In this document: piece by piece, positions 21,359 through 28,622 of the stretch
Layout of the letters: the number at the start of each line of letters is the position of its first letter
How positions within the stretch are numbered: position 1 is the stretch's first letter
IMG/VR virus record: IMGVR_UViG_3300023049_000352
Coordinates: 1 to 28,940 of that record
Source of the DNA: a virus
DNA length: 28,940 nucleotides
Direction: 5' to 3' (one strand)
Notes under the pieces: generated by a model
Told to the model about the DNA's origin: nothing
The model's database searches: none
The model's input: the letters and a program-made list of their open reading frames with translations, nothing else
Translations under genes and position numbers: made by a program

Positions 21359-21765
21359 TTTACAAGCATTTGCTCCATTGCGTAGATCACTTTGGAGGTT
21401 TCCTCCTTAGTCATTGCGTTTAATGGCTTTTTAACTGGTGATTTTGCACTTCTTAACCACTGGTTAAGTCTGGGCATGTCTGGCTTTTTTCCAAACTTGG
21501 ACATGGCACAAGGCGATGTCCATTGGAGCTGATGCATCAAGCTTAAAATATAGCAGTGTTGCTTTTTGAGCTTATCGAACTTTGCCCAGTCTTGTTGCAA
21601 GTGGCGTATAAGCTCATCTGCTTCACGCTCGGAAAGTTCCAGACTGGTTTCGGTTCTGAACTTGCTAACTTGCTGTACAAGTAGCTTCTTGACGTCTGCG
21701 TCGTAGTGGCATAGCTGGTGTATGAGTTGACGCTGTTTTGGGGTGGACTGTGTTGTAGCGACCAT
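21355..21765 (-). CDS. GemA/Mu gp16-like protein
   Basis: This 136-residue helical protein has the end seen in the Mu gp16/GemA-type family (DUF1018): FDKLKKQHCYILSLMHQLQW (residues 63-82), followed by LNQWLRSAKSPVKKPLNAMT and a KEETSKVIYAMEQML helix. In Mu, GemA modulates host gene expression and DNA topology in the early phase. The N-terminal half has QRQLIHQLCHYDADVKKLL. It overlaps DUF4406 by four bases. The family call rests on the C-terminal half. Confidence 0.65.
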   Translation of the reverse strand: MVATTQSTPKQRQLIHQLCHYDADVKKLLVQQVSKFRTETSLELSEREADELIRHLQQDWAKFDKLKKQHCYILSLMHQLQWTSPCAMSKFGKKPDMPRLNQWLRSAKSPVKKPLNAMTKEETSKVIYAMEQMLVK

Positions 21766-21766
21766 G

Positions 21767-21958
21767 TTATACTGTTTTGTGGGTTACGGGGTGTTGGTGG
21801 TATTCTTTGGAAGCCATTTCGGCTGCGATATGCTGTTGAAATTTGCTTACTTCCTGGGTCGTCATGGTGGGATCTCCTATCCAGTTCCCTTCCATGTCTT
21901 TACGGACTAACTTACCGTTTATCTGGTACTCTCTTTCTCCTGTTTTTTTAATATCCAT
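21767..21958 (-). CDS. Small early protein of unknown function
   Basis: This is a 63-residue protein with a short strand pair (YQINGKLVRKDMEGNWIG) and an amphipathic helix (TTQEVSKFQQHIAAEMASKE). It ends one base before the GemA-like start and overlaps the small membrane protein gene upstream by 40 bases. No family is recognised. Confidence 0.5.
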   Translation of the reverse strand: MDIKKTGEREYQINGKLVRKDMEGNWIGDPTMTTQEVSKFQQHIAAEMASKEYHQHPVTHKTV

Positions 21959-22068
21959 TTTTGTATATTTATAATTAGTAAATTGATAATTGCGTAGATG
22001 AAGCCAAGTATTGAAAATATTCCTATAGCTAAGGCTATCCAGTAAGCTGTTGTTTCTAAAAAAGTCAT
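21919..22068 (-). CDS. Small membrane protein
   Basis: This 49-residue frame starts MTFLETTAYWIALAIGIFSI, followed by LGFIYAIINLLIINI and a charged end (KKQEKEST). It has one long or two short membrane helices. The ATG overlaps the previous stop as ATGA (22068-22065), the same junction used elsewhere in this operon, which argues that it is real. It overlaps the next gene by 40 bases in another frame. The function is unknown; too little is visible to call it a holin. Confidence 0.5.
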   Translation of the reverse strand: MTFLETTAYWIALAIGIFSILGFIYAIINLLIINIQKWILKKQEKESTR

Positions 22069-22268
22069 TGTTCTGTTTTTGTGGTTTCTAATTCCTTGAG
22101 GTAAGCTGAGACGCTTCCAAAGAAGTTGATCAGTTTCTGGTGCTGTCTTTTGCTTTTGGAGGTCTTCTTGTACTTCAAGCTTTCCTGGCAGTCTTCAAAA
22201 TTGACCTCGCAATCTGCGATGAGATCCTCGAGGTCTAGTTTTTTGAAGTTGGCTTTATCCTTTCCCAT
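22065..22268 (-). CDS. Small early protein of unknown function
   Basis: This is a 67-residue protein from the ATG at 22268 (MGKDKANFKKLDLEDLIAD); that start forms a TAATG junction with the DUF3164 stop, so it is preferred over the ATG at 22304. The rest is a charged helical hairpin (CQESLKYKKTSKSKRQHQKL, then FFGSVSAYLKEL). No family is recognised. Confidence 0.5.
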   Translation of the reverse strand: MGKDKANFKKLDLEDLIADCEVNFEDCQESLKYKKTSKSKRQHQKLINFFGSVSAYLKELETTKTEQ

Positions 22269-22930
22269 TATAAGCTTGAAAATTGAAGTGAGACATCTTT
22301 CCATTTGCCTTTGGCATCACGTACGTGCAAACGGCAATAGAGTGAAGAGCCTGAAACTTGCTGGCATTCGTCCAGCTTGTCAAACTCGTTGATCAAGTTA
22401 TCGTCGCCCAGCTCTCGGACTTGTCGGCGAGCCTTAGCCAGTAACTTAGGATCGTACTCCATCTTGGTGTTTTTGATCAGCAAACCGTCAAGGATGTTGT
22501 ACAGGCCTTTATTGCGGGCTTCAAACTTCTCCTTGAAGATTTCACGTATAGCGGTGATATGAACCATTGCCTCGTCGGTGAATTCAAACTTCTCCTGGCG
22601 ATCTACTGTCACCTTGATCGTGTCGGCTCTATTCTTAAGTGAAAAGCTGTTGACCTCTTTTGGCGTTTTGCCTTCTATGGAGTACATACGCTCATACAGC
22701 TTATTGGCTTCTGCGATGCTGTATTCCTTCAGCTCCTTCATTTCGTTGTGGATCTGGGTGAACTTGGAAGCGGTGTGATCCAGGAACGACTCCTTGTCGT
22801 TGAAATACAGCTTTTCGGCTTTCTCCTGGGCTTCTTTTTTGGCTTGCTTGCGTCTTGCGATTTCCGCTTCAAGCTCCTTCTCGCTTAATGTAGCGAGGTC
22901 TAGTGTTGGGGTTTCAGTTTGTGTGCTCAT
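22268..22930 (-). CDS. DUF3164-like early protein
   Basis: This 220-residue protein matches the DUF3164 pattern of Mu-like phages. A K-rich coiled-coil spans about residues 15-50, followed by LDHTASKFTQIHNEMKELKE, NRADTIKVTVDRQEKFEFT and a C-terminal YDPKLLAKARRQVRELGDD, with GSSLYCRLHVRDAKGKWKDV at the end. Homologues lie in the early operon of many Mu-like phages and are sometimes mislabelled sulfate transporter; the true role is unknown. It overlaps the next upstream gene by four bases. Its base composition is richer in G and C than that of the genes at 18.8-20.8 kb. Confidence 0.7.
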   Translation of the reverse strand: MSTQTETPTLDLATLSEKELEAEIARRKQAKKEAQEKAEKLYFNDKESFLDHTASKFTQIHNEMKELKEYSIAEANKLYERMYSIEGKTPKEVNSFSLKNRADTIKVTVDRQEKFEFTDEAMVHITAIREIFKEKFEARNKGLYNILDGLLIKNTKMEYDPKLLAKARRQVRELGDDNLINEFDKLDECQQVSGSSLYCRLHVRDAKGKWKDVSLQFSSL

Positions 22931-23142
22931 TGTACTCTTATTTTTGTGTTGTGGGTTAAATGAATGGTTAAGGCTACTCCCGATCGTTTGACTTCAAACT
23001 CGAATTGTAAAAAGGCGAGTCGAATCGCATCGTCTGTTGTGAATTTCTCTACACCTGTGATGTAGCCTGTAGTTTCTTTGGTCTTGTCAATTTGGACTGA
23101 CTTTCCAAAGTAGTTTTCTACTTTCTTGATCTTGTCTTGCAT
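22927..23142 (-). CDS. Small early protein of unknown function
   Basis: This is a 71-residue protein with a lysine-rich start (MQDKIKKVENYFGKSVQIDK) and a beta-rich end (LAFLQFEFEVKRSGVALTIH). It is linked to DUF3164 by a four-base overlap. The ATG at 23142 follows AAAATACA, a leader like those of other genes here. No family is recognised. Confidence 0.5.
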   Translation of the reverse strand: MQDKIKKVENYFGKSVQIDKTKETTGYITGVEKFTTDDAIRLAFLQFEFEVKRSGVALTIHLTHNTKIRVQ

Positions 23143-23157
23143 TGTATTTTGAGGTTT

Positions 23158-23346
23158 TTAAGTGAGTAAAAGGTTGTTGGCGTCGTCTATGAGGTCATCG
23201 TATTGCTGGAAGATGCTGTCGTGTACATCTTGCCACTCCACAAGCTCTGCACGTTCATAAATGTTGAGGATCTCGGTCTGGTTATCGTTGGCGATGGCCA
23301 GCTTTAGGTCTTTGTTGATCTGTCGGGCTTGCTGTGCGTTATTCAT
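23158..23346 (-). CDS. Small early protein of unknown function
   Basis: This 62-residue acidic helical protein (QARQINKDLKLAIANDNQTE, then WQDVHDSIFQQYDDLIDDAN) overlaps the upstream gene by eight bases. It has the look of a small helical-bundle adaptor, but no family is recognised. Confidence 0.5.
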   Translation of the reverse strand: MNNAQQARQINKDLKLAIANDNQTEILNIYERAELVEWQDVHDSIFQQYDDLIDDANNLLLT

Positions 23347-23638
23347 TGTCCTGAGCTTTCATTTCAACAATCATTCGGTCCACCTTTAGCCTTAGTCTCT
23401 TGTGAAGAGTATATCTAGGCTGTGAGGGTTCGCCAATCTCAATGTTGTTAGCAGATTCTATCCTTGAAGATATTTCTTGATGAATCAAGGCCCGCTGAAA
23501 CCAGGTGAGATCTTCTGGATAGTTGAGACGTTGAAACTTGAGAAGATCAAACAGATCTGTCCAGCGTTGCAGGTGCATTTTTCTTTGAATGTGGAGGGCT
23601 TCCTCTTTGGTGATGTTTTTAGTTGGCTCTGTATTCAT
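23339..23638 (-). CDS. Early protein of unknown function
   Basis: This 99-residue helical protein contains ALHIQRKMHLQRWTDLFDLL, WFQRALIHQEISSRI and a basic end (HKRLRLKVDRMIVEMKAQDN). It overlaps the upstream gene by 20 bases and the downstream one by eight. No family is recognised; the basic helix could touch nucleic acid. Confidence 0.5.
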   Translation of the reverse strand: MNTEPTKNITKEEALHIQRKMHLQRWTDLFDLLKFQRLNYPEDLTWFQRALIHQEISSRIESANNIEIGEPSQPRYTLHKRLRLKVDRMIVEMKAQDNE

Positions 23639-23948
23639 AATTTTTTGTATTAAGTGCTTTTTTGATTAATGGTTTTGAGAAGTATTGACCGATGTGAATC
23701 GTCATGCTGTTGTAGAGATCCCACATGGCATCTTTGTCGAGTTCGTAGTATTGAGCGACTTGGATAAAATCGTATTCCAGGACGTCGTACACGCTTTTCC
23801 AGTAATGGAAGAGCTTCGTGTTGGCCATCAGCTTTTGGAGATCTGCATTGTCTTCAGCAAAAGCTTCACACCAGACCATGTAGGTGTCTAGCAAATACAA
23901 GCTGTGCTCGTTCGGTGTTATCTTGAGTGTTTGTGCTACTGTTTTCAT
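23619..23948 (-). CDS. Early protein of unknown function
   Basis: This 109-residue aromatic-rich helical protein contains LYLLDTYMVWCEAFAED, LFHYWKSVYDVLEYDFIQVA and MWDLYNSMTIHIGQYFSKPL. No signal peptide or membrane segment is seen. It follows the RecA-type ATPase by four bases and may be its partner. No family is recognised. Confidence 0.5.
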   Translation of the reverse strand: MKTVAQTLKITPNEHSLYLLDTYMVWCEAFAEDNADLQKLMANTKLFHYWKSVYDVLEYDFIQVAQYYELDKDAMWDLYNSMTIHIGQYFSKPLIKKALNTKNYEYRAN

Positions 23949-23952
23949 AGTC

Positions 23953-24579
23953 TTATTTTATTTCGTTCCAGTATTCAGCTGCGCCTTCGTTCCAGATGGT
24001 GTAAAGCTCACCACCTCCAAATCTTGAGAGTATAGAAGCTCTAAACCCTTCAATATGTATCTTCACGTCAGCATCATACCTAACGTGCTTTGCTGCTCTG
24101 CCTTCCGGTTCTCTGCCTTCGGCATGGCTAGTGAAAATGACCAGCTTTTTATGTTTAATCACATAGGCTTTAAATGCTTTGTACTCTGGTTTGCTCATTG
24201 CTGCGTATTGGTAGCTGTCAAAAAAATAGAAGTCTGGGCTTTTAGGCTTTGCCATTCTTATTTTGAGATCTTCCACACTTTCAGAAAGGATCACAAACCG
24301 CTTTTTGACCAGGTGCATCTGGTTACGCTGTAAGGCTTGTCGAAAAGACTTTCTTGCGCCTTCCTCCAGCGTATTGTAGGCGACCTTTTTGAACTTGCAC
24401 AACTCTCTTGCTAATTGCATGCTGAAACTTGTTTTTCCATTTCCAGACTTGCCCCAAAGAATCCAGATGCCTGTTGCTTCTGGAATTCCGATAGATTCTT
24501 TCCAAACTCCTTCAAAGTCAATTTCCTTGAAGTTCATTTTATAGATCTGATCTATGCTTATAGCTCGGTTAAGGCTCAT
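23953..24579 (-). CDS. RecA-fold ATPase of the early operon
   Basis: This 208-residue protein has a Walker A motif WGKSGNGKTS (residues 42-51) and a Walker B-like DFYFFDSY with Asp121, plus an Arg-rich HAEGREPEGRAAKHVRYDAD loop (about residues 155-174). Layout and length fit a minimal RecA/DnaB-type ATPase core, as found next to MuB in Mu-like phages of Bacteroidota. It may load or move proteins on DNA during replicative transposition. This is inference from fold and position. It begins 24 bases after the MuB stop. Confidence 0.7.
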   Translation of the reverse strand: MSLNRAISIDQIYKMNFKEIDFEGVWKESIGIPEATGIWILWGKSGNGKTSFSMQLARELCKFKKVAYNTLEEGARKSFRQALQRNQMHLVKKRFVILSESVEDLKIRMAKPKSPDFYFFDSYQYAAMSKPEYKAFKAYVIKHKKLVIFTSHAEGREPEGRAAKHVRYDADVKIHIEGFRASILSRFGGGELYTIWNEGAAEYWNEIK

Positions 24580-24603
24580 TAACTGGTGTTTACTGGTTGT
24601 TAT

Positions 24604-25461
24604 TTATTGTTGTTTTGATTTCTTGATCTTCATAGCGTGGATCATACGCTTAACCCGTCTCAGGTCGTTCTCGGAGTCTGTAATGATCTTCTTGATGTCG
24701 TTGCGGTCTTCGATACCGTTGGCCACACATACCTGAGTGATGTCGGTAGTGCCAACGCCCTTAAGTTCAATACACTTGCGACCTATACGGCTGTAGATTT
24801 CCTTATAGCCTTTCTTGTTGAGGCGAAGGCCTTTTTTAAGGCGTTTCTCCAGGTGATCTGTTGCTGCTAAGACAATCCCGCAGTGGTCCTCCAGTTGGTT
24901 GAAAATGGTAATGAAGAAATACAGTACCTGGTCGCTCAGCTTGTCGGCTTCGTCCATGATGATGAGTGGACTGTCTTGCTTCTTAAGTTGCCTGGTCACT
25001 TCCATCATCATTTCGGCAACGGTGAGACCAGAGTAATCTCTTCCCATTGCTTGCAGGAGTTCTGCGAGAAAGTATTTCCTGTTCCAGTACTCGTTGCATT
25101 GCAGCAGGTGGGCTCTTTTGTTGTTTTGTGTATAGTGACGGATCGCCAGAGACTTACCGCTTCCTGCTTCGCCTACAATAGCAAATACATTGTGAAACTG
25201 CTGAGCGTCTGAAAGGAGGCTGGACATGATCTTGTAGTCTCGAGTCTCCACGACTTGCCATTGGTCTTTTGTAAATCCAGTTTGTGAAGCGATGTTTCTC
25301 CACATGTCGTCCGAGATCTTCTCCCAGTTGTCATTGATCACTTGAGAGATCAATGCGCCAGATACACCCTTAAGTGTTCTTGTTGCCTGGTTCTGCGAGT
25401 CGTAGCGAGCGCAGTAGTCTTGCAGTTGATTTTTAATTTTTGTTTTGTCTTGAATAGTCAT
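24604..25461 (-). CDS. MuB-like transposition ATPase
   Basis: This is a 285-residue protein from the ATG at 25461 (MTIQDKTKIKNQLQDYCARY). A longer reading from 25509 would run through the intergenic hairpin and is rejected. The N-terminal 60 residues form an HTH-like domain (NQATRTLKGVSGALISQVIN). The AAA+ core has Walker A GEAGSGKS (residues 97-104), Walker B LIIMDEADKL, and a sensor-type IVLAATDHLEKRL. MuB binds target DNA, stimulates MuA and confers target immunity. It follows MuA directly. The C-terminal part (IKKIITDSENDLRRVKRMIH) fits the AAA+ lid. Confidence 0.85.
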   Translation of the reverse strand: MTIQDKTKIKNQLQDYCARYDSQNQATRTLKGVSGALISQVINDNWEKISDDMWRNIASQTGFTKDQWQVVETRDYKIMSSLLSDAQQFHNVFAIVGEAGSGKSLAIRHYTQNNKRAHLLQCNEYWNRKYFLAELLQAMGRDYSGLTVAEMMMEVTRQLKKQDSPLIIMDEADKLSDQVLYFFITIFNQLEDHCGIVLAATDHLEKRLKKGLRLNKKGYKEIYSRIGRKCIELKGVGTTDITQVCVANGIEDRNDIKKIITDSENDLRRVKRMIHAMKIKKSKQQ

Positions 25462-25490
25462 AACTTTGGGTTTTGGATTATTAATAGATT

Positions 25491-25520
25491 GCCCGTGCTT
25501 AAGCTCCACGGGCTTTTTTT
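25491..25520 (+). terminator. Hairpin with plus-strand T-run between MuA and MuB
   Basis: GCCCGTG (25491-25497) pairs with CACGGGC (25507-25513) and seven T follow on the plus strand. The flanking genes run on the minus strand, so as a terminator it would stop antisense transcription from the right end of MuB. On the minus strand no T-run follows, so the hairpin could instead separate MuA and MuB message levels. Confidence 0.6.
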
Positions 25521-27528
25521 ACATCATATCGTAAGGATCGTACTCATCGCTGTTGCTAACTTCTTTCTGAAATTGTGCGAGTTCCAATTCTTTCTTTTTA
25601 ACTGGCTTAGGCTTATTTAGTTTGCTTTTTTGGCGTCTGGAAGACTCTACTCCCTTAATGTTTGGAGATCTTAAGCCTTGTTGGTGTGCTGCACCTCCGT
25701 GAGCTTCGAGAATGTCTTCAGTAGCGTTTCTCATGTCTACACGCAGATCTTTGTTGCGTTGGATGATGTCTCTTAAGAAATCCTCTTCAAACTCTGTGAT
25801 CTCCTGGCGAGCTCTGGAGACTTCGACCTTAGTTTCGGCAGCCGTCACAAATCGAAGTCCGAGCGGTGTGTCTTCATAGAGGTAGATCATTGTCATATCC
25901 TCAGGATCAAACTTGATGTGGAACTTCTTATCGATAGACTTTCTGTGGAAGTTCATATCGGCTCTGCGATCTTCATCGTAAACCAGATATTCGTACTTAG
26001 CGCCTTTCTCTGTGAATGAAAGTCCAGAAGCATTGTAAGTGACAGGCTTATCACGTAAAATCCAGAAGAGATCCACCATGTCAAACATGCTTAGCTCTGG
26101 AGCTTCAGCATTTGTACTTTCCAAATACATGGATATGCGTGGCTTTCCTGTCTTGTGGTGAGTCGCTTCGTTCCATTCCTTACGTCGCTTAGCGTATGTG
26201 GCTTTGATTTCGTCCAGACTTGGCAGATCGCGTTGATTTGCCAGGATAAACTCCATATTTGCCTTAGATTCTTGTTTTTTGGTGGTGATGTTCTGGCCTG
26301 TAAAGAACCAATCACGCTTTAAAAACTGCTGTTGGAATCTTCCAAAAATGCTTTCAATGGTCTTGGATTTACCATTATAAGGCTGTGTTTTTATACTTAG
26401 CCTGGCTAACTTGGTTAAAAACTCCCCAGATTGTAGTTTTTTATGTCCTCCTTGGCCATCAAACCCAATTTGATAAGGTCTATGTCCAGAAGTTTTCGCA
26501 GCCATCTTATAAGCGAAGTATTGAGCTTCGTAGTCTTCAGTTTTACTTATATGGTAACCTAGTAATACCTCCGAGAAAGTGTCAATCACTTCATACACCT
26601 GGCAAGTCTGCATTTTTCCATTTTCGTCCTGGTAGTAGTAATTGAGCTTAGTACCGTCACTATACCATAGGCTATCACGCTGTGAAGGCATTTTGGTCTT
26701 AAGGTGCATGGTATATTTCTCTTTGGCGGTGACCTCTCCAAATCTGTGTCCATACCAAAGGGGTTTGATATCCTCCTGGTGTAGATAGTTGTAGATGGTT
26801 TGCTCAGATTTCAGTTTCTTCCAGCCTTCGTCTTTAGCCAGTTTATTGTATTCGGCAAAAAGCTGCATAGTATTGGCAATCTTGTTGACTTGATCTGCCC
26901 AACGAGATACGAGCCACATTTTGGCATTGTCGTTGATTTTCTCGGAGTTCTTGTTACAGAAATTACCATGCACCAGGCTGTCAAAACCTTCGGTCTTGAA
27001 TTGGTTGTATTTCTGCTTAAGTCTGCGGTGGTTAGATGGTAAAGAATGAGGCCATTGATTGAAGGTTAGTTCACTTACTACTTTAGCCATCTTTTGCCAA
27101 ACTTGCGTTTTTGCAACTCCAAGAGCTCTACGCTTAGCAAGCTTATTATTTATCATTACATCAATAGTGGTAAGAATGGAAGCATTTGCGGTGTATTCGT
27201 TGATGTTTTTCTCTGGAAGGGCTTTATCGTCATTGGTGACGTAGTTCTGGAAGTATTTTTGCGCCTCGAGGTTGGTGTTTAGATAATCGGTAAAAACGAT
27301 GTGCTTGGTTTTCTTGTAAGGATCACCAGCAATTTGAACAATTTTAGATTTTATCCTATCCGGAATAGATTCAAACTCAATAAGTGCTTTAACTGATCTG
27401 CATCCTCTTCGTATGACGTTGATGTTTCCAGCAGAAGCGTGGTAATGATAGTTATTTCGATTAAATATCTTTCTATCAATTAGCCAGCTGGACTCAACAC
27501 AAAGGGTATCGTTGTAAAATTCAAACAT
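25519..27528 (-). CDS. MuA-like DDE transposase
   Basis: This 669-residue protein is the phage integrase and replicative transposase. The N-terminal domain (about residues 1-75) has SSWLIDRKIFNRNNYHYHAS and INVIRRGCRSVKALIEFESI, the DNA-binding domain that is also encoded separately just upstream. Two further DNA-binding segments follow to about residue 280. The catalytic triad is Asp291 (WYSDGT), Asp357 (IGFDGQGG) and Glu392 (KTIESIFGRF); Asp357 and Glu392 are 35 positions apart. The Mu triad is D269, D336 and E392. The C-terminal end is basic (RRQKSKLNKPKPVKKKELE), as needed for MuB contact. The ATG is one base after the stop of the domain copy. Confidence 0.9.
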   Translation of the reverse strand: MFEFYNDTLCVESSWLIDRKIFNRNNYHYHASAGNINVIRRGCRSVKALIEFESIPDRIKSKIVQIAGDPYKKTKHIVFTDYLNTNLEAQKYFQNYVTNDDKALPEKNINEYTANASILTTIDVMINNKLAKRRALGVAKTQVWQKMAKVVSELTFNQWPHSLPSNHRRLKQKYNQFKTEGFDSLVHGNFCNKNSEKINDNAKMWLVSRWADQVNKIANTMQLFAEYNKLAKDEGWKKLKSEQTIYNYLHQEDIKPLWYGHRFGEVTAKEKYTMHLKTKMPSQRDSLWYSDGTKLNYYYQDENGKMQTCQVYEVIDTFSEVLLGYHISKTEDYEAQYFAYKMAAKTSGHRPYQIGFDGQGGHKKLQSGEFLTKLARLSIKTQPYNGKSKTIESIFGRFQQQFLKRDWFFTGQNITTKKQESKANMEFILANQRDLPSLDEIKATYAKRRKEWNEATHHKTGKPRISMYLESTNAEAPELSMFDMVDLFWILRDKPVTYNASGLSFTEKGAKYEYLVYDEDRRADMNFHRKSIDKKFHIKFDPEDMTMIYLYEDTPLGLRFVTAAETKVEVSRARQEITEFEEDFLRDIIQRNKDLRVDMRNATEDILEAHGGAAHQQGLRSPNIKGVESSRRQKSKLNKPKPVKKKELELAQFQKEVSNSDEYDPYDMM
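27449..27501. repeat. Exact 53-base repeat, copy within MuA
   Basis: This stretch is identical to 27690-27742, at a distance of 241 bases. It lies in the core of the duplicated N-terminal domain coding region. Outside it the copies differ mainly at silent positions. Confidence 0.85.
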
Positions 27529-27529
27529 C

Positions 27530-27769
27530 TTAAGTATTTTTAATATTAGTCATCTTGTAAGGATCACCAGTCATCTCTACAATCTTATATTTTAGCCTAT
27601 CTGGAATAGACTCAAATTCGATAAGAGCCTTCACATTTCTGCAACCTCTTCTTATCACATTGATATTACCAGCTGAAGCGTGGTAGTGGTAGTTATTTCG
27701 ATTAAATATCTTTCTATCAATTAGCCAGCTGGACTCAACACACAATGTATTTTCGTGATATTCAAACAT
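27530..27769 (-). CDS. Stand-alone copy of the MuA N-terminal DNA-binding domain
   Basis: This 79-residue protein is a tandem duplicate of the transposase N-terminus. Of the first 75 residues about 63 match MuA, and residues 8-44 are identical. Over residues 8-58 I count about 18 codons with silent differences against one amino-acid change (S45N), which shows selection on the protein in both copies. The homology ends at GDPYKMTN; the last residues (IKNT) come from the leader of MuA. It lies between the Ner-like gene and MuA, one base apart from each. In Mu, the MuA N-terminal domain binds the operator/enhancer and is related to the repressor. This protein could therefore regulate early transcription or transposition by competing for those sites. 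The function is inference. Confidence 0.75.
   Translation of the reverse strand: MFEYHENTLCVESSWLIDRKIFNRNNYHYHASAGNINVIRRGCRNVKALIEFESIPDRLKYKIVEMTGDPYKMTNIKNT
27690..27742. repeat. Exact 53-base repeat, copy within the domain gene
   Basis: Partner of 27449-27501. The duplicated unit of 241 bases also includes the short leader with ATTTAGAATG here and ACTTAAGATG before MuA. Confidence 0.85.
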
Positions 27770-27770
27770 T

Positions 27771-27962
27771 CTAAATATTTATGATGTTATTGATACGAGC
27801 ACTGATTCTTTTGTACTCTTCTGAGATCTTTTGAGCGGTTTCAGAGGTTCTTTCACCATTTATACTATAAATGACCATTCTTTCTGAAACTTGATATTTA
27901 CCAGCAAGCCTAGAAACAACTTGCTTGATATATGTATTCTTATTTTTAGTAGATTTGTTCAC
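27771..27962 (-). CDS. Ner-like small HTH protein
   Basis: This is a 63-residue protein if it starts at the GTG at 27962. A TTG at 27992 would give 73 residues, but that codon overlaps the -7 box of the early promoter and so would not be in the transcript. The HTH is VVSRLAGKYQVSERMVIYSI with NGERTSETAQ after it. Mu has Ner, a small regulator, as the first gene of the early operon before A. The position and size fit, although sequence homology is not claimed. Its stop is one base before the ATG of the MuA-domain copy. Confidence 0.55.
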   Translation of the reverse strand: MNKSTKNKNTYIKQVVSRLAGKYQVSERMVIYSINGERTSETAQKISEEYKRISARINNIINI

Positions 27963-27989
27963 TTTGTATGTTTTGTTCTTGTCTCTGAA

Positions 27990-28022
27990 CAAATGTAAAC
28001 CATATAATCTAAATTAGGCAAA
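27990..28022 (-). promoter_or_regulatory. Early promoter, Bacteroidota type
   Basis: On the minus strand TTTG (28022-28019), 21 bases, then TACATTTG (27997-27990), a perfect match to the -33/-7 consensus TTTG and TAnnTTTG. The expected transcript starts near 27985 and reads into the Ner-like gene, the MuA-domain copy, MuA and MuB. Confidence 0.7.
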
Positions 28023-28054
28023 CATAATTAGAGTATATATCAAATTTTAACATT

Positions 28055-28405
28055 ATGATAGTAGACAGAGTTTTTAAGTACCTGAAACACAAAGGGATTA
28101 ATAAATCCGAATTTTACAGGCAGACTGGTATGTCTAATGGTTATTTAGATAAAGTCAAAGATGTTGGTGTGTCTAAAGTCAATTTGATATTAGATACTTA
28201 TCCAGATCTTTCTGAGTTATGGTTAATCAAGGGGGAAGGTTCTATGATTAAGAGTAAGGATCAGCCGCCAGACAATGGTTTAAACATATATCTAATAGAT
28301 GTACAGAAGAAACTCATTAACAAATTAGAGGAGGACAACGAACGTTTAAAAAAGCAAATCAAACGCGGAAACGGTCATCAATACGTTGCTGAAGCTGACA
28401 ACTAA
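28055..28405 (+). CDS. HTH phage repressor without protease domain
   Basis: This 116-residue protein has an N-terminal HTH: VFKYLKHKGINKSEFYRQTG, then MSNGYLDKVKD, and LILDTYPDLSELWLIKGEGS. This is the usual pattern of Bacteroidota phage repressors with WL-x-x-GEG-x-M at the domain end. The C-terminal part is a coiled-coil (VQKKLINKLEEDNERLKKQI), not an S24 peptidase. It lies divergently from the early operon, 62 bases from the early promoter region, as the Mu c gene does. It probably keeps the early promoter closed. Release of repression would not depend on LexA-type self-cleavage. I saw no clear plus-strand promoter. Confidence 0.75.
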   Translation: MIVDRVFKYLKHKGINKSEFYRQTGMSNGYLDKVKDVGVSKVNLILDTYPDLSELWLIKGEGSMIKSKDQPPDNGLNIYLIDVQKKLINKLEEDNERLKKQIKRGNGHQYVAEADN

Positions 28406-28586
28406 CTAGCAACCATCACACACTATCAACCTTCATTTTTTGTAATCCTTTATGAAACAAGGCTTTACTCCTTTACTGTTAATAAATTTAAGGAATTAAC
28501 CCCCTTTCTATCTTGTATTTTATAACCATTTACTCTAAATAATTGGAATTAAATACCTTCGCATTGTGTGAGTATTTTTGTTAAAA

Positions 28587-28622
28587 ACTACACCCAATAC
28601 TACACCCAATACTATACCCATT
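28587..28622. repeat. 12-base tandem repeat
   Basis: ACTACACCCAAT twice exactly (28587-28598, 28599-28610), then ACTATACCCATT. It could be a protein-binding array near the phage end; it is too short to be a CRISPR. Confidence 0.6.

Noticed and set aside
25462-25509. N-terminal extension of MuB
   Set aside because: It would be translated through the stem-loop at 25491-25513 and adds residues not typical of MuB; the ATG at 25461 fits the family.
28587-28622. CRISPR-like array
   Set aside because: The repeats are 12 bases and directly tandem without spacers, and no cas genes are present.
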